The notes below the pieces were generated by a model. The model worked only from the letters and a program-made list of their open reading frames with translations, did not search any database and was not told the origin of the DNA. Source: Trametes villosa (lineage: Eukaryota > Basidiomycota > Agaricomycetes > Polyporales > Polyporaceae). From it: a DNA stretch of 64,000 nt. Below, one piece after another: positions 1-10,603 of the stretch (positions are counted from its first letter, which is position 1; each line of letters starts with the position of its first letter). The stretch is taken from positions 1 through 64,000 of the forward strand of contig PUDQ02000036.1 in the NCBI GenBank assembly GCA_002964805.2. The letters run 5' to 3'. The translations under genes were made by a program, and so were the position numbers.

Positions 1-214
1 TCTTCGGTAGTGGAGAGCGTACCCGGAGGGTGTGGGCGGGAAGGAAGTGCGCCGGCCATGCTGGGAGGGCCACAGCGGAGAGTGCCCAAGAGAGGTCGTT
101 ATAACGAACGGAGTGACGAGCGACACAGGGGGGTGTAGGCGGCGCGATGCCCGCCAAGCGGGGGTTAGAGGACGTGACCGTCGTAACGTATCAAGGGGTG
201 GGGCGGGAGAAGAG

Positions 215-526
215 GCGGCATGTAAAAGGAGAGAATGCAAAAGGGAAGGAGGTATCCCGCAGTGTGCGCACGGTCCATAGCAACACCACTGAGTGCAAGC
301 GCACTGGGAGGGCACCTTTATTGCCGAAAGAGGTCGAGATCGTGTAGCGCTCGATGAGTGTGGACTGATGGCGGCATGTAAAAGGAGAGAATGCAAAAGG
401 GAAGGAGGTATCCCGCAGTGTGCGCACGGTCCATAGCAACACCACCGAGTGCAAGCGCACTGGGAGGGCACCTTTATTGCCGAAAGAGGTCGAGATCGTG
501 TAGCGCTCGATGAGTGTGGACTGATG
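215..526. repeat. 156 bp tandem direct duplication
   Basis: Two adjacent copies (215-370 and 371-526) are identical except for one T/C change (accactgag versus accaccgag). Each copy starts gcggcatgtaaaagg and ends gtgtggactgatg. The open frames over this stretch are simply the duplicated DNA read through; no gene is supported. Confidence 0.95.
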
Positions 527-534
527 GCGCTGCA

Positions 535-1500
535 CGCCGGTGCAGCGACCTGCTCGCCCGCAAATTGGACTGTTCAGTGTATTAGGCCTGGATAATCAGT
601 AAAAAGCGGTCGGTGCGCTTCAAGGTGCAGCTAGTGCTTTTGCGCGCTGGTGCAGTGACCTGCTCGACCGCAGATTGCATTTTTCGGCACAGCTGGGAGG
701 AATGGCAGGGGGGACGCGGTGCGGCAGGCCACTGCTGCACCGCTTCGCAGTAATAGCCACGATATCGCTTCTGTCATGAAGCCGCTGGTGTTGTGTACAT
801 TAGTGTCATTGCGCGCGCCGCTCCACGTGTATTGGGCGTGTGCAAGCGGAAGACGCCCTTGTGGGAACACGTTAGCACCCACGGCAGGAGGCTTCGAATT
901 CTCAGAGTTTGATCCCAAAGGAAACGAGACCCTCAAAGGAACCCAGATCCTGTGATGAAGTGATGTGGGATAGCCGTCTGCAAATGCGGCCGGTGATCAC
1001 TCATCTGCACTTGACCCTATCACGGAAGCCGGTGTGGGCTTCGAGAGTGGATACGACATGTTAATTGTGCTTCCTGATCGGGGGAGATTATAACGAGAAT
1101 CGCAAAACGCGATTGGGCCATCTCGACCGGATGCCAGAGTGTGAGAATCAAACAAGGAAGATGAGGAGCTCATGGGTATGCTCCGGCAAGCGATGCCGGT
1201 CAGCAGAGCGATCGGTGTGGGAACGGCTGTGCTATTTGCAATTGCGCGCCTAGAGAAACAGGATAAATAGGGCGAGCTGTTGCTGTTGAGCCGCACCCAC
1301 ACCCCTTCCAGTCCTCCCTGCGGACCTCCCTTGACCGTCGAAAGCTCGAAGGGTACCGCTCCACGGCTCGACGTGCACACTGCTGCCCCTGCTGATCAGG
1401 GTGAAGGATACCCTCCTCTGCGATCGTGTGTGCTGAGCAGGATAGGAGCTAGCGCGCATGAGGTGAGCGAGGGATGGGTGGGGCCAAGTGCGAAGTGAGA
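535..1500. other. No gene seen; degenerate repeat DNA
   Basis: Contains several phrases such as 'gcgctggtgcagtgacctgctcgac' that echo the neighbouring repeats, but no coding frame with exon-intron logic or a recognisable product. Confidence 0.5.
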
Positions 1501-1519
1501 CTTCCTTATCCCCAACGGA

Positions 1520-2330
1520 GATGAGGAGGTTTCACTTCGCACTGGTCCAATGTGCACCCTTTGGGCGATGGGGGTGCCGACGAGCAGCAGGCCGCGTGAA
1601 CGCATGTGACAAGGGAGCTGGGAGGAGTTGAGCACGTTTCTGACCGGTGAGTGAGCGGTGCTGCAGGGCGCTGCTTGATCGCACGCAGGATGCTCATGGT
1701 AGGGGTTTGGTCTGACCGGTGAGCGGTGTAGCAGCGAGCTGCGCGCCCGCGTGCGACGAGGGGTGTGTGGCAGCATGCGATGAGGTAAATGTATGTGTTT
1801 CTGAGGGCTTGTACGCGGTGTGGCAGCGAGCTGTGTCGCCGGTCGCAGCCCCGTGCACGATGTGGTCATCGCACGGGTGTTGCGATGTAATGAAAGGTCA
1901 GTTTGTGGCATTGCTTAAGGTCCGATCGGTGCACTCTGCAGGTGTGTTCAATGGGGAGTGCGATCGGTGCGCTCCGAAGCTACGTTCAAAGAGGAGTGCG
2001 ATTAGGGATGTGTAGCGATATAACGTTGCCGCAACTGGCTGCTGTTGACGCTTTGTGGCTGATGATGTGCGGTGCGATAGTGAGCTAAGTGAGGAGATGA
2101 GGAGGTTTCACTCCGCACTGGTCCAATGTGCACCCTTTGGGCGATGGGAGCGCTGACGAGCAGCAGTCTCCATGAACGCGTGCGACGATGCAGGTAGGAG
2201 GAGCTGAGCATGTTTCTGACCGGTGAGTGAGCGGTGCCGCAGCGTGCTGATCGATCGCACGCAGGATGCTCATGGTAGGGGTTGGTCTGGCCGGCAAGCG
2301 GTGCAGCAGCAAGCTGTGCGCCCGCGTGCG
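1520..2330. repeat. About 0.57 kb-spaced direct duplication
   Basis: The block starting gagatgaggaggtttcac at about 1520 recurs at about 2096 with substitutions and small indels. Shared phrases include 'ccaatgtgcaccctttggg', 'tttctgaccggtgagtgag' and 'cgcacgcaggatgctcatgg'. Copies are about 240 bp long and the interval is about 576 bp. The small frames on both strands in this region are by-products. Confidence 0.85.
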
Positions 2331-2344
2331 ATGAGATAGATGCA

Positions 2345-3840
2345 TTGCGGAGGGCTACTGCGCGGTGAGGCAGCGAGCTGCGCGGCCGCCCGCAGTAGTC
2401 AGCCTGTGAAAGGTGCGAGGGGCTTCTCCTGGGCGGGTGAGCGGCCCAGCAGGACGCTGCGCGGCCGCGCAGGATGTGGACATCGCGCGGGTGTTGCGAT
2501 GTGGTTGAAGGTGAGTTTGCGATGCATGGGAAAGATTAACCTGGGCAAGAAGTATACTGTGATGATGCTTCAATTGCGATCGGTTCGCTCCGAAGATGTG
2601 TTCAATGAGGGGCGCGATTAGGGCTGTGCGACCGTGTGTAGCGATAAAACACCAAAGACTTGGCAGCACTGTGGCTTTTCGAGCGGTGGAGTCTTGTGCT
2701 TTCAGGCCGTGCGCAACCCGACCCACAATGCGGCTCAGCAGGCGTCGGCGGTACCGCAAGCCAACATGGCTTAGCAGGTTACTCCTGGCTTGCATGTCCT
2801 GCGATTAGCAACGCAACAGGGGACTGCCCATCCCCTGGCAAACTACCCCGCAGTGTGTTGTCGTGTGGGTGATTGCGCTCAAAAGCTGATTGTGGAGGCC
2901 TCAACCGATTTTGGCCAGGCGGGTGAGTAGTGTGGCAGTGCGCTGCACGACCGCTGACTGCATAGCTGCAGCCGTGCATGCACTTCTTCAAATAAAGGGG
3001 TGGCCCTTGCATTAGCTGTCCTGGGGCATGGTCGTTCGAGAGGACAAGTTTCTGGGCGAGCTCGAGGGTAAGCTGCAAGTAGTATACTGTGGACTGTTGG
3101 GTGTGATCGGTGTACTGTGCAAGCTTGTGTGATAATGGCTGCGTGGGCACATGCAGGAAAGTCTTTGTGATTGGATGCAATGAAAGGATGGAAACTGACG
3201 TGACAAATTCATGATTGCTAGTGAACAGCGCAGAAGTGCGCTGGACAAAATCATGTGGCCGCCCAATAGCGAGGCCGCTTTTGATTTAGTTAGGGGTCTA
3301 TTACGGGTGTCGGTGACACAAAAGCTTTGTTAGGCCGTGCGGAGCGCGATTGACAGTGTTGTGGGGCCCTGTGCGAGCACAAATGCCTTTTGCACGCATG
3401 CAACCGCTCAAAGGGGGTAGGTCATCATTGTGAGCGGTGAGGTTTGGGTGCTTGATACTCCTGCAATGTGCGCTCCATGGGCAAAGTCCGTCTCATGAGA
3501 GCGGTGGGCCAGCAGTAGGCAGCACAAATATGGGGTGCAAAGCGGTGGTTGGGAATATTTCAGCACACGTTCAATCGGCCTGACTGACAGTGCAGCAGCG
3601 CGCTGCGCGACCACACGTAACAGAATAATGGCGGGGGTTTGACATGGTCGGAGCGACGCTGCTGAGCGCTGCTGCAGCGCGCTGCACGACCGCGTGCAAT
3701 GCAATGGTGGTAGAGGCCTCTAATAGTTTTGACTGCTAGCGAGCGGTGCAGGAGTGCGCTGTGCGACCGCATGTGGCAAGCGTTGTGGAGAGCTGGTGGT
3801 GTCTACTCTAATCCGGTTCTAGTAAGCCTCTAGCCCATTA
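2345..3840. other. No gene seen; degenerate repeat DNA
   Basis: Recurrent short phrases of the type 'gcagcgcgctgcgcgaccgc' suggest old tandem or dispersed repeats. Reading frames are short, overlap on both strands and have no family signature. Confidence 0.5.
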
Positions 3841-4129
3841 GGATGCGATTTGCAGCGCGGCAGGGCCCGGGGTCCCTGCAAAGCAGTATGTGGCAAAGCA
3901 CGAAGCTTCAAGGCCACCTACCCTGTGATTTGTGGCCCAGCAGGTCCCTGCACATCAGCAACGGAATGTGCAGCTATGCGGTGGGGTGCTGTATTGCACG
4001 GGGTGCGATTCACTCCAGCAGTCCCATCACAGGCTGCATGGTTAGTCGTAGCGGTTCAGGGGAACGTTTCACTGCAGGACCTGCAACATGAGCACACCAT
4101 CCTGTGATTTGGGGTAGAGCGGAGCCCTG

Positions 4130-5100
4130 CTGCTCAGAAGAGTGGTCTGCAGCTAAGTAGAGACCGCTCGCATCTCAGAGAGTGCAATTCACGGCTTAGC
4201 AAGAGCCTGAACAACCGCAGACTGGTGTGCAGCTTGGCAGAGGCATCCTGGCCTGTATACTGTGCAATATGTGATGCAGCAGCGCCATACTCCCCGGGGA
4301 GTGATGAGCGGCAACGCAGTCCCCTGCCGTGCCGCACAGGGTGCGATATGTGGGTTTGCAGCCCACACAGGTTGCAATTTGCAGTCGAGCAGGCCCCTAC
4401 ATGAGCGTAGGTATGAGCGGGCACGCAGTGCCCTGCCGTGCCGTAAACAGTGCGATATGCGGGCACGCACCCCCTTCGCGAGCGCAGGGGGCGCAATGTG
4501 CGGTCGGGCAGGCCTCTGCATGAGCGCACGGGATGCGATTTGTGGTCGAGCATGGATGAGCGGGCACGCAGTCTCCTTTGCAAGCACACAAGGTGCAATT
4601 TGCGGTCGAGCAGTCCCCTGCACGAGCGCACGGGGTGCGATTCGCGGTCGGGCAGGCCCCTGCACGAGCGCACGGGGTGCGATTCGCGGTCGGGCAGTCC
4701 CCTGCCGTGCCGCAAAGAGTGCGATTTGCAATCGAGCAGTACCCTTCGCGAGCGCACAGGGTCGATTCGCGGTCGAGCAGTCCCCTTCGCGAGCGCACGG
4801 GGTGCGATTTGCGGTCGGGCAGTCCCCTGCCGTGCCGCAAAGAGTGCGATTCGGCCGCAAAGAGTGCGATTCGGCCGCAAAGAGTGCGATTCGTGGTCGA
4901 GCAGTACCCTTCGCGGGCGCACAGGGTCGATTCGCGGTCGAGCAGTCCCCTTCGCGAGCGCACGGGGTGCGATTCGCGGTCGGGCAGGCCCCTGCACGAG
5001 CGCAGGGATGAGCGGCCACGCAGTCCCCTGCACGAGGGCACGGGGTGCGATTTGCGGTCGAGCAGTCCCCTGCTTGACCAGAGGGGCGGGTGGCGTGGTG
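4130..5100. repeat. About 41 bp GC-rich minisatellite
   Basis: Tandem units of about 41 bp with the core 'gtgcgattcgcggtcgggca' followed by 'gtcccctgcacgagcgcacgg'; the best copies lie between 4490 and 5060. Two subtypes alternate (cctgcacgagc versus ccttcgcgagc), and a third block 'gtgcgattcggccgcaaaga' is repeated at about 4849-4890. Degenerate forms extend to about 4130. Because the unit is not a multiple of three, long overlapping frames arise on both strands; I treat none as a gene. Confidence 0.9.
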
Positions 5101-5650
5101 CGGCCTTGCTAAGGCTAGCAGGGCCGCATACCTTGCGATTGGCGGTGCAGCAGGGCCCTGCACGTTCGCAGGGTGGTGCGCAGCCATGCCGTGGGCTGCT
5201 GTATTGCGCAGGGTGCAATTTGCGGCCCAGCAGTGTTCTGCAAGACCGCTGGATGCTGTGACGCATAGAAAGGGTAATCTTCCCCACATACACTCCGATT
5301 TGCGAGCCACCCCCTGCGACTAGCGGTGCAGCAAGCTTCTGCCCGTGCGCATGTTGGAATATTGCCAGCAGCAATATAACCCCTTGCATAGGATGCAATT
5401 GGCGGCTCAGCAGGAGCCTGCGCGACCGCAGAGTGATATGCAGCTTTGATAAGGCTCTCAAGGCCACATACCGTGCAATTTGTGGTGCAGCAGGGCCATG
5501 CACACCCCGAGGGTGGTTCGCGGCCAGGCAGTGGGCTGCTGCACCGCTCAGGCTGCAATTCACGGCTCAGCAGGGCTCTGCTCATCCGCATGTGCTACGC
5601 GGCCGAGCAGGCACCTGCTCGGCTGCGTGATGCGCGATCTGCCTTATAAC
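5100..5650. repeat. Degenerate flank of the minisatellite
   Basis: Decayed 60-130 bp repeats carrying phrases such as 'tgcgatttgcggtcgagcag', 'gcagcagggccctgcac' and 'ggcagtgggctgctg'. Similarity falls off with distance from the minisatellite. No gene is supported. Confidence 0.6.
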
Positions 5651-5809
5651 AATGGCCTGCATGGCTGCATAGTCTAGGTAAGAAGGTTTGTAACAGCTGG
5701 AAAGGTTAGCGATTGGTTAGGCAGCCCAGCCATAGCTCTAGATGTTAGACCTTGACACAAGAGCACACAGGTTGCGCTTTGAAGATGTCAAACATCTCAC
5801 TGGCCAAAG

Positions 5810-6035
5810 GATAGGCTAGCATCCTAGCAAGGTCTACCTATGGGCCTCACCTGGTGCCCATGCCACAGGTCAACCTGATAGCAAGGCTAGCTATAGACCT
5901 GTCCTGGTTATAGACCTTACCTGGTTAAGATAGGCTAGCATCCTGGCAAGGTCTAGCTATGAACCTCACCGGGTGCCATATCTGCCCACAGGTCAGCCTG
6001 ACAGCAGGTCTAGCCGTAGACCTCACCTGGTTCAA
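5810..6035. repeat. About 119 bp degenerate tandem duplication
   Basis: The phrase gataggctagcatcct starts at 5810 and again at 5929. Both are followed by similar text through 'cacaggtca(a/g)cctga' and 'agacct..cctggtt'. Roughly 80-85 percent identity by eye. It lies just upstream of the PHD-like gene. Confidence 0.8.
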
Positions 6036-6112
6036 GACCTTGAAGGCCTGAAAAATCCTAGCCATAACCTTTAGGCCCATACCATAACCCTCACTGAGGT
6101 ACTTCTGTCCCC

Positions 6113-6118
6113 TATAAA
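6113..6118 (+). promoter_or_regulatory. TATA box of the PHD-like gene
   Basis: A TATAAA hexamer in the context cccctataaattg lies 34 bp before the ATG at 6152. It fits a fungal core promoter with a very short leader. It is inferred from position only. Confidence 0.5.
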
Positions 6119-6151
6119 TTGTCCACGCTCGCCCCCCCGGTCATCCCCGCC

Positions 6152-7405
6152 ATGTCCGAGACCTTCATACCCCTCCCGTCCCTCCCATCGCCTCCCCCCG
6201 TCTTTCCGCCAGTACTCGGCATACACAGTCTGGCCGAGCAAACGGCCTCGGTGGCGGAGGACCCCCACCCCAACCGCCTCCTCGTCTCGGCTCCAGGTAC
6301 GTGTTGCATCGCTTCTCGGACCGTTCTTCTGCTGATCATCTCTGTGACCTTCTCTTATAGCGCCGAACCTCGTCAACACTCCCTACAAGATCGTCCGCCT
6401 CGGCCAAGTGTACGTTCGCGCACCTCCGCCCGCCCGTCGCCTTCGTCGCGCTAACACCTTCCACAGCGTCTTGGTAGACGGTCTGCAGTACTTCGTCGTC
6501 CGCCTCGACTTCGGATCCTCGCCCGGCGTCGTGAGTATCCCTCCCCCCGTCAGCTCCCCGCGCTCGCTCACCCTCCGCTTCGTCTTTCTTAGTTCCTCGC
6601 CACGCTCTTCCGCGTCATGTTCCCCTTCCAGGCCATCCAGTACTTTCCCTGCGAGTGGCTCCCCTGGGACTTCCTCTCCCGCTACGGCATGGACGAGCTC
6701 ATCGCCGTCACCCCTCCCCGCGAAATGGAAACCACCGCCTTCACCGCCATCGAGCAGGTCCTCGTCTTCAACGACAAGACGATCTCCCTCCGCCCCTACT
6801 GGTCCCAGGTCCCCTTCCTTCGCGCCAACGTCCTGCTCTTGGTGGACGAGTATGGAAACCCCCCTGGCTGCACCATCCTGACCGTACGTCCACGTCGTCC
6901 ACGTCTCTCATTTATCATCGCCCGAGTTTGCTGACGTGCGACGCGGTTCATTCAGTACGGCGAGAAGTTCTGCCGCCGCCGCTGCATCTACCAGGGCATC
7001 TACCGCCCCACCGCCGACAAGGTCCGCTTCTGCGGCCGCTGCAAGAGGTGGTTCCACCTCCGGTGTCTCTCTCATATCCCAGACGACGAGTTCATCCGTC
7101 GTCTCATCGAGGAGCGCGACTGGTCGCCCGGCCCCTCCATGGACGAGATGCTCTGGTGGGAGCTCATCATCTGCCCCATCCAACGTACCCCCGCCGTCGA
7201 CCGCTGCGGGCGCATCTTCCCCTTCTCGCACGAGCACTTCCTGTGGCTCGCGCGGTCCTACCACGACCGTCAACGCAGCCCACCCCCGGAGGGAGTCTCC
7301 ACCTGGATGGAACGCTTGAACTTCCCCCACATTTCCATCGAGCTGCGTCGCTTTGCCCTCATGGCAGAGCGGTACTTTTGTCCGGCGTGCAAGGGATGCG
7401 TGTAG
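6152..7405 (+). CDS. PHD-like zinc-finger protein, 332 aa, five exons
   Basis: Exons 6152-6296, 6361-6409, 6467-6530, 6593-6883 and 6956-7405 join with consistent phases (1, 2, 0, 0) across GT-AG introns of 57-72 bp, giving 332 residues. Residues about 50-180 form a compact beta-rich stretch that could be BAH- or Tudor-like; I am not sure of this. The C-terminal half has a C4HC3 pattern: Cys189, Cys193, Cys209, Cys212, His217, Cys220, then Cys325 and Cys328 five residues from the end. The core reads FCGRCKRWFHLRC. The gap of about 104 residues between the sixth and seventh ligands is far longer than in ordinary PHD fingers. PHD fingers usually read histone tails, so a chromatin role is likely but inferred. 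The gene is intact, has its own TATA box, and lies next to a CACTA transposase remnant. Confidence 0.8.
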
Positions 7406-7564
7406 GGCGCGGTAGTGTTTGTATCGTACATACTCTTGTATATTTCACTACATCTTGTATATTCGGCTGCATCTTGTATCGACAATATAATAGACCTGTC
7501 GCACGAACACCCTGTCAGAAAACACACTCGCACCACAAGCCACGCCTAAATCAGACCGAACACA

Positions 7565-7592
7565 CCGGGGCAGCACACTTGTGCTGCCTCGG
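7565..7592. repeat. Hairpin 1 (13 bp arms, CT loop)
   Basis: Arms CCGGGGCAGCACA and TGTGCTGCCTCGG enclose the dinucleotide CT. One position is a G-T wobble. It is followed by cattgggcgtct, exactly as in hairpin 2, 56 bp downstream. Confidence 0.9.
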
Positions 7593-7620
7593 CATTGGGC
7601 GTCTTTTCGCCGGTCGGACA

Positions 7621-7648
7621 CCGAGGCAGCACAAGTGTGCTGCCTCGG
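7621..7648. repeat. Hairpin 2 (perfect 13 bp arms, AG loop)
   Basis: Arms CCGAGGCAGCACA and TGTGCTGCCTCGG are perfectly complementary and enclose AG. The 20 bp core is the exact reverse complement of the core of hairpin 1, while the flank after it (cattgggcgtct) is a direct repeat. Confidence 0.92.
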
Positions 7649-8591
7649 CATTGGGCGTCTACTCATCTGCGCAAGGCTTTGTTCGCGCAACTCCGAGACA
7701 GCAGTCTTTGGCATACTATAAGGGCATACATATTTACAATGTCTTCATATTTCGTGTTCTGTTTTCGAGTCTGTTGTCTGTCGTATCCGCTCACAGCAAA
7801 CTCAAGCAGGCTCGCACATATATATTATATCATATTTATAAGTGCAGGGGGCGTCCCACCGCGACTCCGCAGAGGGAGGCCGAAGCGCAGGCGCATTGCG
7901 AGCTAGGGGAGTGTTTAGACATGTTCAAAGAAATTGTATAAGTACTAGTACTGTAACTACACGGACTATACAGACTATGAAGGGAGGGGCGGCCTTGGGC
8001 GGCCGGAATACGCACTCTGCACCCCGAGGGGAGCACGGGAGACTCGTCCACCGGGGGATCGCGTCCACCGCGCCACCAGAACACCCTCCTCCCTCTGCCA
8101 GAACAGCAGAAAGACATAGGGAGAGCGGCCGGAACCTCTGCGGGACCGTGCAAATCCATCACAAAGTGGCTGAGGCATCAGCAGGAGGCTGTGCAGCCAC
8201 GGCGATCTTTGCCCGACCATCAGCGCTTAACTTGCGTATGAGCGCTTAATCCTGTCCCTAGCCCTAGCCCACCTTACTTTAGGCCCTGTGTATCTGGGCC
8301 AGACCTTGCTCGTTTCAATGAGCAAGGGTCTAGAGGCGCGAGGAGGGCAGCTATCGCCACGAAACAAAGTGGAGCACGTAGCCAAGAAGCAGGGCTACCT
8401 AACGGACCCTTGACCATGGCATGTTTCCCAGGTCGTTGTGCCATAACGGACCAAACATTGACCTTGACCATGCAAACGAGCAAGCCACTGACGTCAGTGT
8501 CCAGTATTATATAGATAGGGTGTATCATCGTAAGTCGTAGTAATAGTATATCCCCGCCGCATTGAGTCTGACTGATAAATGGTGTGTCTAG

Positions 8592-10264
8592 CTTCCGCTC
8601 ATATGGCACCACTTTGCGCCGGAGGTGCGCAAGGAGCACGATGCTGCCATGAAGAAATACGCACAGGCGCAGCGCAGGTCTGGAAAGGCCATAGAGAAGC
8701 ACGCAGCCGACATAGCGACACTCCGGGTGCAGCTGCAGTCGGCGGACTCGAAGCAAGCAGCCAAGCTATCCAAGAAGCTTGATGATCTGGAAGACAACCC
8801 GCCCGCACCGCTTCCGCCGGCCCCTGTCCCGCGCATGCATGCTGAGGAGGTGCGTCTGACACTCCAACTCGCGACGTCGTTGAAGCTGCTCCTCGCTCCG
8901 ACGACTACTGCGGGTGAGCGCGAACGCGGGGCATCGCTGCTGTACGAGTACCTTGTGGGGTATAAGACGGTATTCACACTCCTTGTAATCGTCTGCATAT
9001 CACTCACGCCGCCTCTTCTAGTTGTATGGTATTGCAGCGATGGTTCCGAACCACCACTACGCTTCCCACATCCCGGGACAGCTAGATGAGTTCGGAACCG
9101 TCTACGAAATTTGGGCGTTCCTCGGTGAACGCTTGAACAAGACACTCAAGGGCACGAACCTCAACAATCGCCGGGGAGGTCAGCAAGAGGTAACAATGAT
9201 GCGCGAGTACCACCGCGATATCACGTTGCGCGCTATGGTATGTGCCACACCGTGACCCTTGCGCTTCACATATTAACTCATTGACAGGTCGACAATCTCG
9301 CCACAACTCCATGTGCAGACACAGTAGAAGCCCTCACCACACGCTCTATCGCTGAGCGTTTCACTCGACATACCCGCGAAGGACGAGGCACGGTTGAGGC
9401 GGCTGCAGGGGCACTCGACGGCGATGACGCTGTACGTGCAGACGGTTCGTGATTACAAGAGTCAGCGGTACGATGAGTCGCACAGCTGGCTCATGTTTTG
9501 TCGCAGCGCTGCTCGGATCAGCTCTGCACCCAGGACCGAGATCAACACACCCTGATGCGCTCCCTGCTGAGCTCTGTGCTGACATTTTGCGCTTCTACAA
9601 CAACCAGCAGGACACGACTCGAGCGCTGGATCGTCCGCCACGCCTCTACCACCGCCATGACCGCGACGCCCCTAGCGGTGCAGTCTTCCTCGACACCTCG
9701 GCGCATACCCTGCGGCATGTCGTGATCAACGGGCGCCGAATCGCCCCGACATCCTCGTCTGGGATCGTCAAGGTTAGGTTGCCTGACGACGACACTGACC
9801 TGGCGGGCGAGGTTGTAGGACTATATTATCACACTCAAACGGGATATCACACGCCTCAAATCTTCGCACACATCGCTTGGCTGGTGACACGCCAGACCAC
9901 GGAGGTTGCGGGCGATCCTTGGAACGACTTGTGAGTGGCATCTTGAGGTGCACGGCTGTTTGCATGTACTGACACCTTGCACACTGGCAGTCCCGAACTT
10001 GAGGTACGGTACTGGGCATATCGCCAGTATATCCCGGAGGATGCAGCACAACGCCCGCCATGTATAGTCCCCGCGCACACGATCGTCTGCCAGCTCGCGC
10101 GTGGGGTCTGTACTGTCACGAGTCCACGCCTATGGATCACGACGACTCTCGGGAAGGTGCGTGGCCCCTTCGCGCGCTCGCAGTGTGCTAATTGGCGGTA
10201 CAAGGCTCCAATTTCTATGCAAGCACTAGCAGAAGATGTAGACGCAGGCATTGCGGGTTCTTGA
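8592..10264 (+). pseudogene. CACTA-type (Plavaka-like) transposase, 5'-truncated
   Basis: Exons 8592-8969, 9022-9237, 9288-9444, 9507-9930 and 9991-10264 splice in phase to about 482 residues ending at a stop codon. The most diagnostic segment is exon 2, encoding AMVPNHHYASHIPGQLDEFG followed by VYEIWAFLGERLNKTLKGTN and NNRRGGQQEV. This is the 'PNHHYxxHIP...FLFERLNKxLK' block typical of the C-terminal half of basidiomycete CACTA/EnSpm transposases. Upstream lies a charged coiled stretch (KKYAQAQRRSGKAIEKHAAD). Catalytic N-terminal regions are missing: no ORF continues upstream of 8592. Either the 5' end was lost, or it decayed beyond recognition. The intron at 9445-9506 uses GTTCGT, an unusual donor. 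The last exon may contain one more intron near 10156. Not expected to be active. Confidence 0.72.
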
Positions 10265-10603
10265 CCTGTGTCAGCGCGAACTTAGGTGCGTCCCGCACCA
10301 TCTTGCAGCCAGGGTTCGCCACTGAGCACGGGGACAACAGGATACATTTCTTCTTTTATTAATACACGATATTCTACTGGTACAGACGGATCGGGACCTG
10401 CGGACGCGTGAGCAGACGAGGCAGGATCAGGGGAACAAGCGGGTGGTCGTTCAGCGAGCAAGAGAACAAGTTCTTTCGGTGAGAGTGCAGTTCCTGATGG
10501 CGAGACTGAGACTTGCAGCGAGGCCCAGACGTCCAGGGAGACAACCGAAGCCAAGCCCAAGATGAGAGCAAGTCCGGCGCAAAGACGAACAGAGCAGATG
10601 AGG
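10265..10603. other. Intergenic, no gene seen
   Basis: Space between the convergent ends of the transposase remnant (plus strand) and the unknown gene (minus strand). Probably holds both 3' untranslated regions. Confidence 0.5.

Larger units (their letters stand above)
7406..8591. other. Intergenic, no gene; contains hairpin pair
   Basis: Lower GC than its surroundings, with stop-rich frames. It holds the two hairpins at 7565-7648 and an AT-rich stretch around 7720-7850. I see no coding exons before the transposase fragment. Confidence 0.6.

Noticed and set aside
4134..5563. Three long minus-strand frames of 299-388 codons
   Set aside because: They are one minisatellite read in all three frames; the repeat period is not a multiple of three.
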